Below are positions 51,403-59,890 of a DNA stretch of 64,000 nucleotides, in pieces (within the stretch, counting starts at the first letter, position 1; the number at the start of each line of letters is the position of its first letter). The translations under genes and the position numbers were made by a program. Source of the stretch: JBBAGC01 sp964491265 (GTDB lineage Bacteria; Spirochaetota; UBA4802; UBA5550). The stretch is from NCBI GenBank assembly GCA_964491265.1, contig CAZBFP010000007.1, positions 1-64,000 of the forward strand, read 5' to 3'. The notes beneath the pieces were generated by a model. The model did not search any database and was not told the DNA's origin. It was given only the letters and a program-made list of their open reading frames with translations.

Positions 51403-52308
51403 ATGAAAGAATTAAGAGATAAAATGATATATGCGGCATTTATCGGAGACGCTTTATCCCTGGCTGTTCACTGGATCTACTCAAGCGGGGAGATTACCGG
51501 TAAGCATGGTAAAATTAAAGATTATTTAGATCCTTCTGTGAACCGCTATCACGGCAGTAAAAAAAAGGGGGAGCAGACACATTACGGTGATCAGATGATG
51601 GTTCTTCTTGAATCTCTTTCAAAGGAGAAGGGATTCAATCCGGAAAAGTTCAGTGCAGCATGGCACGATTTTTTCAAGGGATATAATGGTTATTTTGATG
51701 GAGCAACAAAGACTACTCTGGCGAATCTGGAACTGGGCGATTTATACCTGGATGCGGGGAGTGATTCAAATGATCTGGCAGGGGCTGCAAGGATTGCCCC
51801 TCTTGTATACATGTACTATGATGATGAAGAGACTTTGATCCGGTATGCCAGGGAACAGACTGCTCTTACTCACAGGGACCCCCTTGTTCTTGATGCAGCC
51901 GTTTTTTTTGCTCAGGCCGCATCTCTTATTTTAAAGGGGACCCATCTTCAGGAGGCGCTGGAAAAAACAGCAAGGGATAAATTCAGCACTTCTATTATAT
52001 CAGAATGGGTTAAGAAGGGGATCGACAGCGCTGCAAAAGAGAGTGTTCAGGCGCTTAACAGTTTCGGGCTGACATGTCATATAGATCATGCTTTCCCCGG
52101 GGTGATACAGGTAATAACAAAATATCATAATAATTTTTCCGGAGGGATAAGTGAGTGTATTTCTGCAGGGGGGGATAATGCTGCCAGGTCAATTGTCGTG
52201 GGAATGATCCTTGGAGCTTCTGCTTCTTCAGGGGATATCCCGGAAAACTGGGTTAATGGCCTTGCAGCCGGTGGCAGGATTGATACGTTAATTAATAATT
52301 TAAGATGA
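51403..52308 (+). CDS. ADP-ribosylglycohydrolase-like protein (crystallin-J1 type)
   Basis: This is a 301-residue all-helical protein of the ADP-ribosylglycohydrolase family, with the N-terminal FIGDALSLAVHW (about 12-23) and C-terminal SAGGDNAARSIVVGMILGA (about 258-276) blocks. The family usually binds two Mg ions through TDDT and GGDTDT motifs. Here the matching positions read YGDQM (about 64-68) and GGDNAA, so several acidic ligands are changed. That resembles the J1-crystallin-like branch and leaves the activity uncertain. GAAGGAGGAAG precedes the ATG. It is monocistronic, with a terminator right after. Confidence 0.82.
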   Translation: MKELRDKMIYAAFIGDALSLAVHWIYSSGEITGKHGKIKDYLDPSVNRYHGSKKKGEQTHYGDQMMVLLESLSKEKGFNPEKFSAAWHDFFKGYNGYFDGATKTTLANLELGDLYLDAGSDSNDLAGAARIAPLVYMYYDDEETLIRYAREQTALTHRDPLVLDAAVFFAQAASLILKGTHLQEALEKTARDKFSTSIISEWVKKGIDSAAKESVQALNSFGLTCHIDHAFPGVIQVITKYHNNFSGGISECISAGGDNAARSIVVGMILGASASSGDIPENWVNGLAAGGRIDTLINNLR

Positions 52309-52313
52309 GACTC

Positions 52314-52347
52314 AAGTGCCGGGAAATTTTGTTTTTTCGGCACTTTT
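52314..52347 (+). terminator. Intrinsic terminator after the glycohydrolase gene
   Basis: AAGTGCCG (52314-52321) pairs with CGGCACTT (52338-52345), and the stem ends in TTTT. It lies 6 bp after the stop codon. Confidence 0.85.
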
Positions 52348-52488
52348 GAATAATTTTAATTTAAAGTCTTGACTCTATAGCTTCTTTTTTTTAAGGATTT
52401 AATTCAGTAATTACAGAATTTATATAGTTAAGTATGGCTCATTACGGATTTTTGGGAAAAGGAATAATATTTTTTGTTTCCACATATT

Positions 52489-52661
52489 CCGTAGTCAGCC
52501 CCCTGTCCCCCAAAAGGGGCACGTGAAATAAAAACTTGAGCAAGGTGATGAATCAAATTATTAAAAGATTCTTCTTATTGTTGAGCATGCAAAATATTTG
52601 CGGTACAATATAAAGGGAATAGTTGTCGAAGTGGTAATAATTATATTTTCAGAGTGATAAT
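52489..52661 (-). repeat. Dispersed intergenic repeat A, uninterrupted copy 3
   Basis: This is the reverse complement of the sequence split at 1-56 and 1694-1815. It gives the empty-site form TTTATATTGTACCGCAAAT at the point where the insertion sequence entered copy 1. It lies in the 517-bp gap 52309-52825. Right of it are short G+C-rich segments and no gene I can support. Confidence 0.78.
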
Positions 52662-52825
52662 AGATAACTCGTGCCCCCTACAGGGCGCCCTCTGGTTGTA
52701 CTGAGCTCGTCGAAGTAAGCACAGCGAAGAAGTACCCTTGGGGTAGAGAGGGGGAAAAGCAAAAATGAACTTTAATTATTAAATATCAATATATTGAAAA
52801 ATTTTTAAAATTACAGGATAAAAAA

Positions 52826-53185
52826 ATGAAACAGAAACCGGAACTTTCACAGGAACAGAAGCTGTCTCATCAGATCAGCATGCAGCTTATGAATATAGGG
52901 CAGTCTGTTCTGGAGATTAATTCTGACTATAAACATTCTCTGAGCCGTCAGGCAAATGAAAGGGTGCACCTGGCTGCGGAAATCCTCCTTGAGGTAGCAA
53001 AGGAGAGCATGACTGAGATTACTGCTGAAAGGATGCAGAACTGGGAAGAGGAAAGGAATAAAGGTCGTTTGAAATTCACCGCTCCCCTGGAAGGCTGGGA
53101 AAAAATGACAGATGAAGAGAATGCTGCATGGAAAAAAGAAGTAATGGATCGATGCCACAGAGGTTTTGGCGGCGGTCAGGTTTAA
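52826..53185 (+). CDS. Small helical hypothetical protein
   Basis: This is a 119-residue soluble protein, predicted all-helical (QKLSHQISMQLMNIGQSVLE; ERVHLAAEILLEVAKESM), with a charged, Trp-containing C-terminus and one cysteine. No family is recognised. No strong ribosome-binding site is visible before the ATG at 52826 (GGATAAAAAA). The YqaA-like gene follows 69 bp later. Confidence 0.5.
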   Translation: MKQKPELSQEQKLSHQISMQLMNIGQSVLEINSDYKHSLSRQANERVHLAAEILLEVAKESMTEITAERMQNWEEERNKGRLKFTAPLEGWEKMTDEENAAWKKEVMDRCHRGFGGGQV

Positions 53186-53254
53186 TCGGTATTTCCCCAT
53201 CTGATATATTCCTCCGCAAACGCAGAATCTGCAGCATCCCGGTAGATCTGATAA

Positions 53255-53710
53255 GTGACTGAATTATTAAATCCCGGCTATATTAGTTTATTTTTTGCGG
53301 CCTTTCTGGCCGCAACAGTTCTACCCTTCGGTTCGGAACTTCTTTTTTCAACCATGATTTATACAGGTTATGATTTCAATACAACACTTATTGCTGCTTC
53401 TATCGGGAATACCCTGGGGGGGATGAGCAGTTTTGCACTTGGATATTTTGTCAAGTGGGATTGGCTGGAAAAGTATATGAACATCAGCATGGAAAAGGTG
53501 AAGTCACTTAAGTTGAAAATCGGTGACCGCATCGCTTTTGGGGCGCTTCTATGCTGGCTTCCGGTAGTGGGCGATCCCCTTGCTGTTACACTGGGATTTA
53601 TGAAAGCACCTTCGTTTAAGGTTGCGCTGTTTATGTTCGCAGGGAAATTTTTACGGTATTACATTCTGGCTCTGACAACACTTAAAATAATAGACGATAT
53701 GCATCTTTAA
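53255..53710 (+). CDS. YqaA family membrane protein (VTT superfamily)
   Basis: This is a 151-residue inner-membrane protein with four helices. It has the pattern LAATVLPFGSELLFSTMI (about 19-36), SIGNTLGGMSSFALGYF (about 49-65) and FGALLCWLPVVGDPLAVTLGFMK (split by eye, about 96-118). The order equals the short YqaA branch of the DedA/VTT superfamily. The start is GTG, with no convincing ribosome site. Its 3' end overlaps the HicB-like frame on the other strand by 29 bp. Confidence 0.78.
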   Translation: MTELLNPGYISLFFAAFLAATVLPFGSELLFSTMIYTGYDFNTTLIAASIGNTLGGMSSFALGYFVKWDWLEKYMNISMEKVKSLKLKIGDRIAFGALLCWLPVVGDPLAVTLGFMKAPSFKVALFMFAGKFLRYYILALTTLKIIDDMHL

Positions 53711-53825
53711 GATTTTCAATTAACTCTTCTATAGTTTCACCCTGACTGAATACACCCGGGATCTCTTTTAGTTTACCTACATACCAGCCATCATCGATCC
53801 AGTATTCAACTGTTAAAATGCTCAA
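53682..53825 (-). CDS. HicB-like small protein (orphan antitoxin)
   Basis: This is a 47-residue frame. The text SILTVEYWIDDGWYVGKL followed by KEIPGVFSQGETIEELIENL is the core of the HicB/UPF0150 antitoxin domain, which pairs with the HicA RNase toxin. The start is taken as TTG because GAGG lies six bases before it. The frame stays open upstream (YYSRYA) into the MITE. It lacks a DNA-binding tail and no hicA is seen beside it. The MITE at 53859 begins 34 bp upstream, so a 5' part may have been lost. Confidence 0.68.
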   Translation of the reverse strand: MSILTVEYWIDDGWYVGKLKEIPGVFSQGETIEELIENLKDAYRLLF

Positions 53826-53858
53826 AGCATACCTCGAGTAATATTTATAACTTAAATT

Positions 53859-53979
53859 CAGTGTTAATTCCTTAACTTTTTTTTGAAATAAAATGCTCTA
53901 ATATCCCCGCCGCCTACGGCGGCGGGGATATGTAAAACATCATTATTGCACTAAAAAATATCTTTTGGAATAATTACTG
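53859..53979 (+). mobile_element. 121-bp MITE, copy 3
   Basis: It has the same ends as copy 2 (CAGTGTTAATTCC and GGAATAATTACTG), and the central palindrome 53901-53931 has perfect 14-bp arms. A perfect 9-bp direct repeat, ACTTAAATT, flanks it (53850-53858 and 53980-53988). The copy is over 90 percent identical by eye to copies 1 and 2. The remaining gap to 54078 holds a short open stretch continuing the peptidase frame past its stop, probably by chance. Confidence 0.93.
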
Positions 53980-54078
53980 ACTTAAATTTATAACGTATTG
54001 ACCAATATGTCGAGTTAATATTATTGTTCCATTAGGCATCCTAATTGAGTTTACCCTTTCAAATAATTTACCATATAA

Positions 54079-55515
54079 TCAGTTCATCTTAATAAAATTA
54101 ATATAGAATTTTACGCAGTCCATAAGGTTGTCTATCCCTATAGACTCATTGTTCCCATGAATACTGCTTATCTCCTCTCTGGACATATGCACAGGGGAGA
54201 ATCTGTAAACATTGCGGCATATTTTATGATATGACCTGGAATCTGTACAGGCAGTCATTAAATATGGAGCTACAACAGCATCGCTCCATGTTTTTAATAT
54301 TGTCTCTTTTACTTTGTCATAGGCTTTATCAGTTCTGCTGACAGTTGACGGATTGTGGCCATAGACAATTTTTGTTTCAACCCTGGAATCATTGATTTGT
54401 TTTTCAATAGATGAAACAGCACTTTCAACTGTTTCACCTGTAAGTATTCTCAGGTTTATTCCCACTTTGGCTTCAGTGGGTAAAACATTTATCTGTCTGC
54501 TCCCTGACATCATTGTAAATGCTGCTGTTGTTTTAAACATGGCAAAGAATTCACCCCCTGTTTTCTTCGCTATCAGTTTCACCACAGGGAGGAGGAGCCA
54601 GAGATTTGCGAAAATAAGTTTTATGGCAAATGATTCGGAATGTCTTGCCACAGTGTTGAATAGAAGCTTTACACTTTCTGTGAGCTTCATCTTGAAAACT
54701 CTGCTTCTGTTTATTTTCTGCACAGCATCTGCTAAAATTGTAACAGGGGTTTCAGCAGGAGGAGCTGATGCATGTCCCCCCTGTGATTTTACAGAAAGCT
54801 CAAGTGAGAGGAATCCCTTTTCAGCAATACCCACAACTGCGCATCTCTTTTTTACTCCGGGGAAAATATTTTCAACCACTGCTCCCCCTTCATCAATTAC
54901 AATTGCAGGCTTAACTCTAAGTTTATCCAGGTGATCCACTATCGCTTCAGCGCTCCCTCCGATGATCTCCTCATCACCGGAAAAGGCCAGGTAAAGATCA
55001 TTTTGAAATTCATGTTTATTCTCCAGCAGGTATTCGCAGGCTTCCATTATACCGCATAGTGTATGCTTATTGTCCAGGGCACCGCGGCCCCATATTCGCC
55101 CTTTAATAACTTTTCCTGAAAAGGGGGGGGACTGCCATTCACCATCTGCAGAAACAACATCATAATGGGACATGAGCACAACCGGGGCTGCTGATGAGTT
55201 CCCCTTAATTTTAAAGAGGATACCGCTTGGGCAATGTTCGCTGATTTTGGAAGCCTTTACTGTTTTCGGGTATCTGGTTTTAATATATTTTTTAAAATCA
55301 GAAAATGCTTTAAGATCAACTTCGTCTCTGTTTATACTTGATACTGTTTTGAACTGGAGCATCTTAGATAATGATTCTGTTACCCTTTTTTTATCCGGTT
55401 TATGGTTTTCCGGCTCAGCAGAATTCTGCTGCAAAGGTGTAAACCTGTAGGCCCGGATAACCATTATCAGTATTAATAGAAAGAGTAATAGTGTAAAGAT
55501 AAGTGCAATTGTCAT
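54079..55515 (-). CDS. M20 family metallopeptidase (CPS1/PM20D1-like)
   Basis: This is a 478-residue protein with an N-terminal membrane helix (about 3-22) and an M20 di-zinc domain. Ligand motifs are VVLMSHYDVVSADG (His about 116), WGRGALDNKHTLCG (Asp about 148), SGDEEIIGG (Glu pair about 182) and IVIDEGG (about 210). The helix anchor and size match carboxypeptidase S/PM20D1 rather than cytoplasmic dipeptidases. It would trim peptides or N-acyl amino acids outside the membrane. It is encoded 18 bp after a two-gene membrane set, so the three may take up or release the product. Confidence 0.85.
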   Translation of the reverse strand: MTIALIFTLLLFLLILIMVIRAYRFTPLQQNSAEPENHKPDKKRVTESLSKMLQFKTVSSINRDEVDLKAFSDFKKYIKTRYPKTVKASKISEHCPSGILFKIKGNSSAAPVVLMSHYDVVSADGEWQSPPFSGKVIKGRIWGRGALDNKHTLCGIMEACEYLLENKHEFQNDLYLAFSGDEEIIGGSAEAIVDHLDKLRVKPAIVIDEGGAVVENIFPGVKKRCAVVGIAEKGFLSLELSVKSQGGHASAPPAETPVTILADAVQKINRSRVFKMKLTESVKLLFNTVARHSESFAIKLIFANLWLLLPVVKLIAKKTGGEFFAMFKTTAAFTMMSGSRQINVLPTEAKVGINLRILTGETVESAVSSIEKQINDSRVETKIVYGHNPSTVSRTDKAYDKVKETILKTWSDAVVAPYLMTACTDSRSYHKICRNVYRFSPVHMSREEISSIHGNNESIGIDNLMDCVKFYINFIKMN

Positions 55516-55533
55516 TTTTAAATTCTCCTTATC

Positions 55534-56214
55534 TTAAATTTTCCCTGTTTTATACAATATCCGCGCAGATGTTATTGCAATAATACATCCCAGGGGTACA
55601 AAAAGACCCACAAGTCCCGGTACTGCTGCTGGCGCAATTACCAGAGGGAGTAATAGAAAAAGCATTGCCATGAAAATAATCGGCGCTGCTGCTATCTTCC
55701 AGCTTTTTGCTATGTAGACTACACCAAGTGCGCCGAACAGGGCTGGTACTATATTGTCAAATGCCGGTTTTAAAAATGGTGATTCAAGAACAGGTGTGAG
55801 TGGTATAAGGAGGAGTGCTCCCCCTGCGATTATAAGTGTGGTGATAATGCTGCTTGCAGCAATGGCAATTGTAGAAATTACATCACCTTCATCTGTCCCC
55901 ATTTTAACATCTAAAGTCTGCATGGCATTGAGCGCTGCAGGCACCTTTAGATTTGTAATGTTTCCGGTTACAAAGCCCAGGTAAGTGCCTCCATTGCCGA
56001 GCATGGGTGAAAAGGTGAATACCTCAATCGTTGTTACTGTCCAGAATATAACAGCAGTTGCTGCAAAGCCTTTAAGGAAATTCGCAGGTTCAGGCCATTC
56101 ACCCAGCATTATGCTCACAGTAAGGGGGAGTGTAAAGATAACCAGCAGGGCGCAGAACATCCATATACGTCCCCATGTATGAATTCTTTCATTATAGCTG
56201 TAGTTCTGATTCAT
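55534..56214 (-). CDS. Membrane protein, partner of DUF5058-like protein
   Basis: This is a 226-residue protein with about six helices, starting MNQNYSYNERIHTWGRIWM. A conserved-looking stretch is VFTFSPMLGNGGTYLGFVTGN (split by eye, about 65-85), with glycine-rich and Asn/Thr residues as in a transport pathway, followed by LKVPAALNAMQ. It begins right after the stop of the upstream membrane gene (no spacing) and is followed by the M20 peptidase. I do not know a named function. A two-component transporter with its neighbour is an inference from context. Confidence 0.6.
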   Translation of the reverse strand: MNQNYSYNERIHTWGRIWMFCALLVIFTLPLTVSIMLGEWPEPANFLKGFAATAVIFWTVTTIEVFTFSPMLGNGGTYLGFVTGNITNLKVPAALNAMQTLDVKMGTDEGDVISTIAIAASSIITTLIIAGGALLLIPLTPVLESPFLKPAFDNIVPALFGALGVVYIAKSWKIAAAPIIFMAMLFLLLPLVIAPAAVPGLVGLFVPLGCIIAITSARILYKTGKI

Positions 56215-56955
56215 TTATCGTACCCCCATAAAAGTATATAGAATAGCCATAAGCATGGAGCCGATCATGCTGAATGGAATGGCATAACTTTTCAGCCACT
56301 CATGTTTGTATTTATTCACAAGTATTCCGCATATTACCATAACTGCAGCTGAGGTAATCAGGGTAAGTATAGCGGTTATGGAAATATAGTACCCTTCAAT
56401 CCCGGGCTGAATTTTAGGAGCAAGCACATAACCGAGAAAGGCGGAAATCATACCCAGGAACATGGCTGTCATGAAATGTTCACCCCACTTGCTGTCTTTC
56501 CGGCGGATCCCCACAACCCCGGACTGTATCTTTTTTAAAAAAAGCGGGACAATAATCAGGGGCGGGATTATACCGAAAGTCATTACCCACAGCACTGTAA
56601 CAAGTACCTGAGGGATAATAACCGGGTCCCCCATACTGAGGCCGAAAACACCGCTCACAACATTTACCGCTGCAGGGAGCTCATAGGTTACTGCGCCAAG
56701 AACGCTTAAGCGTATCCATGGAATTATTATTCCCAGAGATTTCGCCAGTGTAACAAGCCCCAGCAGAATTGCTATTGAAGGTGCTATACTGAATATCATT
56801 GATGATGTAATAACTTTTGTAATATCTTTTCTGCTGATCCCCAGCTCCATAGCACGGTTTGAAGCTTTGATCAGGAAAAAGAGGGACTGGCTTATAACAA
56901 ATGCCATTACAAGTGCTGCAATGGCGTACATCCACCATCTGGTTAATATTTCCAT
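56215..56955 (-). CDS. DUF5058-like membrane protein
   Basis: This is a 246-residue protein with about seven helices. It resembles the DUF5058 family: RWWMYAIAALVMAFVISQSLFFL (split), then SNRAMELGISRKDI and a repeat-like half with YELPAAVNVVSGVFGLSMGDP (split by eye). It is first of the three-gene set with a second membrane protein and the M20 peptidase. The assignment rests on memory of the family pattern and should be tested. No upstream regulatory element is visible. Confidence 0.55.
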   Translation of the reverse strand: MEILTRWWMYAIAALVMAFVISQSLFFLIKASNRAMELGISRKDITKVITSSMIFSIAPSIAILLGLVTLAKSLGIIIPWIRLSVLGAVTYELPAAVNVVSGVFGLSMGDPVIIPQVLVTVLWVMTFGIIPPLIIVPLFLKKIQSGVVGIRRKDSKWGEHFMTAMFLGMISAFLGYVLAPKIQPGIEGYYISITAILTLITSAAVMVICGILVNKYKHEWLKSYAIPFSMIGSMLMAILYTFMGVR

Positions 56956-57133
56956 AAATACTCTCCCGGTATTATTTTAGAAATTCTTTAAATAATGCAG
57001 TTTAATACGGTAAATCATCTTCGGGGATTAGTCAATTGCTTTTCTCTTCCGCCTCATTTGATTCATAAGGCGGAAGATTCAAATTGCTGCAGGATTACAG
57101 TTGCCGGCCAGTTGAATCAGTTAAAATAACGGA

Positions 57134-57919
57134 TTAGATTTTCATGCTTGCTCCGAAAGTGTATGTTTTAATTTCTTCAGTATCATTTGTTTTTCCGGTC
57201 ATCTGGAGGAGTCCACTTAAAGTTATTCCTGAACCTGTTTCTATTATGTCAAAACCGTAGGTTGTAACAGTATATGATTCCAGATCATATGAGGACTGTA
57301 AAACAGTATAGGCCGGATCTGTAGAGATATCTACAGATCCGGCCTATACTGTTTTCATTAAAAAAAATGGAGATATCATGAATGAATCTGCAATTATGAA
57401 GTGACACTGCATCCCCACAACAGGGCCGTGCTGTGTTGTGTCCAGATACCAGGTTAATTTATTCCCAGCCGAGTAGGGGTCTGTAGTAGAAAAAGTTGTG
57501 CGGCTGTAGGATAGATCGTAACCGGCGAAGATTATCAGTTTGACTATGTCGCTGTTTATTACAGGGAGTTCCATGGCAGGGGTAAAATTAAATCCCACCA
57601 TACTCAGAGACTGTTTGCCATAACTTACATCAATATCTCCGCTCATGACAAAGAGTCCCAGGAGCCCGTCAATTGCCATCCAGTCAGTGCCGTAACGGGG
57701 TATCCACCCCATATAAAAACCCTTCATGGAAACAGTATCCCCCTTTATGAATGCACCGGTCATATTGATTGTTTGTGTTACTGACGATTCTGCCGGATAT
57801 TCAGGATATCCCAGTGGAGGAGGGGATATGGTGAAATTTGACTGGGTACTTGACTGGGAAAAAGCGGAAGCAGATAGTAATAAGAAACATAGCGCTATTA
57901 ATAAATTGTGCAGTTTCAT
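57134..57919 (-). pseudogene. Outer-membrane barrel protein gene with in-frame TAG inside a hairpin
   Basis: The frame starts at 57919 (GGAGG before ATG) with a signal peptide (LLLSASAFSQ) and continues as beta strands typical of a small outer-membrane barrel. At 57344-57346 the same frame meets TAG. It stays open afterwards for 69 more codons (TDPAYTVLQSS, YTVTTYGFDII, TYTFGASMKI) to TAA at 57134-57136. The last strands and aromatic C-terminal region needed for barrel assembly lie after the TAG. The TAG sits in one arm of a perfect 26-bp hairpin. As written, the 191-residue product is truncated. Without the stop it would be 261 residues. Confidence 0.75.
57300..57355. other. 26-bp perfect stem hairpin inside the barrel gene
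   Basis: Arms 57300-57325 and 57330-57355 are perfectly complementary around a GATA loop. The hairpin is in coding sequence and contains the nonsense codon. Such a perfect palindrome is unusual within a gene. Confidence 0.92.
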
Positions 57920-58267
57920 GTAAACCCTCCTGATTTTCTATTTATATAAATAATAAGAGAATAATGAGTAATTAACAATATATTGCAACAGGGAGTCGGT
58001 TCAGGGTATACCTTTTGAAGCCGGGAGATTCATGAATATGCAGTGAGTTTGAATAGGAGTTCTGATAATCATAATTATCACACATGTAATAAAGATAAAT
58101 AAAACCAGTCGAATAAGTCCGAATAAATGATATTTTTTTTTATTAAAATGTCAAGACCGAATTATTATTTTTTTTAAGTTTTAGTTGTATCTTAGTGTTA
58201 TATTCCTTTTTATCGTATTATATTTGTAAATAAAGATGTTTTCTCTAAATCTGAATAAAAAACAGGA
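57920..58267. other. A+T-rich intergenic region between divergent genes
   Basis: This 348-bp stretch between two divergently transcribed genes is strongly A+T-rich with poly-T runs. Promoters for both genes should be here, but I see no clear -35/-10 pair, repeat or small gene. Confidence 0.4.
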
Positions 58268-59872
58268 TTGAACAAACTTATGTCTGAAGCAGAAAATAAT
58301 AAACTTACATTAGTATTACAGACAGAAATGGATGCGCGCCTCCAGTCTGAAATTCAGCATCTTCTTGTTGATTTTTCTTCTGTTTTTATAAATCTTCCAT
58401 TTGAAAAAATTGATGAGATTACAGTGGAATCCCTTGGTAAGATGGCACAAATTGTGGGTGCTGACAGATCATATATTTTCAGGTATAATTTTGATAAAGG
58501 CATAGCTGTAAATACTCATGAGTGGTGCGCTCACGGGATAGAACCCCAGATCAAGTCGCTTCAGGCTCTCCCCCTGGAGATGATTTCTCAGGGGCTGAAA
58601 TGTCATACGACCGGAAAGGCACATTATATACCTGATGTATTATCTCTTCCTCATGGGCATTTGAGGAATGTGCTGGAGCCGCAGGGGATAAAGAGTATGA
58701 TAGCAGTCCCTATTATGATTGAAGGTGAATGTAAAGGGTGTGTCGGTTTTGATTCAGTTAATTGCCATCATCACTACTCAGAAAATGAACAGCATCTCCT
58801 TACACTTTTTGTGCAGATGCTGGTTAATGCTAATCAGCGGAGAGAGTCTGAGGAAGCTCTGCGGGAAAGCAGAGTCCTTCTTAACGAAATTCAGCGTCTC
58901 AGCCATATAGGCGGGTGGGAATGGAATATTGATGAACAGTATATGACATGGACAGATGAAACCTATAGAATACATGACCTGACTCCCGGAGACCCTTCTG
59001 CGGGTTCCCCGGAGCATATTGAAAGAAGTTTAGCCTGTTACCCCGATGAATATCGGGAGAAGCTGGCAGAAGCTTTTAATCGCTGTGTTAAAGATGGAAT
59101 CCCCTATGATATGGAGGTCCCATTTGTAAGCATTAAAGGGAGGCCCATGTGGGTGCGTACTAAGGGTGAGGCGGTACAACAGGGTGGTAGAATAGTAAAA
59201 ATTATAGGGAATATAATTGACATCACTGAGAGGAGAGAGGCTGAAGAAAAAGTTAATGCACTTCTTCGAGAAAAGGGGATTCTGCTTAAGGAAACACATC
59301 ATCGTATAAAGAATAACATGAATGCGATATATGGCCTCCTCTATCTTCAGGCGGAAAATCAGAATGATAATACATGTAAAGCGATTCTGCACGATTCCGC
59401 ATGCAGGGTAAAGAGCATGATTATGCTTTATGATAAGCTTTACAGCTCGGAAAATTGTCATGAACTGGATGTGAAAAGTTATGTGCCTCCGCTGATTGAT
59501 GAAATATTAAAATTATATGCTTATGCATCCCCTGTTAAAGCTGAACTTAATATCGGCAGTTTTGTTCTGAATGCCCGTATTCTCTCCCCCCTGAGTATAA
59601 TTATTAATGAGCTGGTGACCAATTCAATAAAGTATGCCTTTAAAAATATTCCGGATGGTGTTATTAAATTATCTATTTTGAAAGAGGGTGATGATCTTAT
59701 GCTTACATACAGCGATAATGGAGCCGGCCTCCCGGAATCAGTAACGCTGGAAAATTCAACAGGTTTTGGTATGCAGCTTATAAGGCTGCTTGTTCAGCAG
59801 CTACATGGCCATATATCTATTGAAAGAGGTAAAGGTACAGTTTTCAGAATTACAATCCCCCTGACGCATTAA
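58268..59872 (+). CDS. GAF-PAS sensor histidine kinase (HisKA_2 type)
   Basis: This is a 534-residue cytoplasmic kinase. A GAF domain (about 35-195, with GADRSYIFRYN and KSMIAVPIMIEGECKGCVGFD, split by eye) is followed by PAS/PAC (about 205-325), then HisKA_2 with ETHHRIKNNMNAIYGLLYLQ (His about 343) and an ATPase domain with IINELVTNSIKYAF, YSDNGAGLP and STGFGMQLI. The HRIKNN box is typical of the family. The start is TTG 58268 or ATG 58280, with AGGA before the first. Its response partner is not adjacent. Confidence 0.87.
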   Translation: MNKLMSEAENNKLTLVLQTEMDARLQSEIQHLLVDFSSVFINLPFEKIDEITVESLGKMAQIVGADRSYIFRYNFDKGIAVNTHEWCAHGIEPQIKSLQALPLEMISQGLKCHTTGKAHYIPDVLSLPHGHLRNVLEPQGIKSMIAVPIMIEGECKGCVGFDSVNCHHHYSENEQHLLTLFVQMLVNANQRRESEEALRESRVLLNEIQRLSHIGGWEWNIDEQYMTWTDETYRIHDLTPGDPSAGSPEHIERSLACYPDEYREKLAEAFNRCVKDGIPYDMEVPFVSIKGRPMWVRTKGEAVQQGGRIVKIIGNIIDITERREAEEKVNALLREKGILLKETHHRIKNNMNAIYGLLYLQAENQNDNTCKAILHDSACRVKSMIMLYDKLYSSENCHELDVKSYVPPLIDEILKLYAYASPVKAELNIGSFVLNARILSPLSIIINELVTNSIKYAFKNIPDGVIKLSILKEGDDLMLTYSDNGAGLPESVTLENSTGFGMQLIRLLVQQLHGHISIERGKGTVFRITIPLTH

Positions 59873-59890
59873 AAAGTATAGGAACTTCAT

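Noticed and set aside
53985..54078. 34-codon extension of the M20 peptidase frame past its TGA
   Set aside because: The peptidase already has a normal C-terminus. The extension has no family resemblance, and an open run of this length can occur by chance in A+T-rich DNA.
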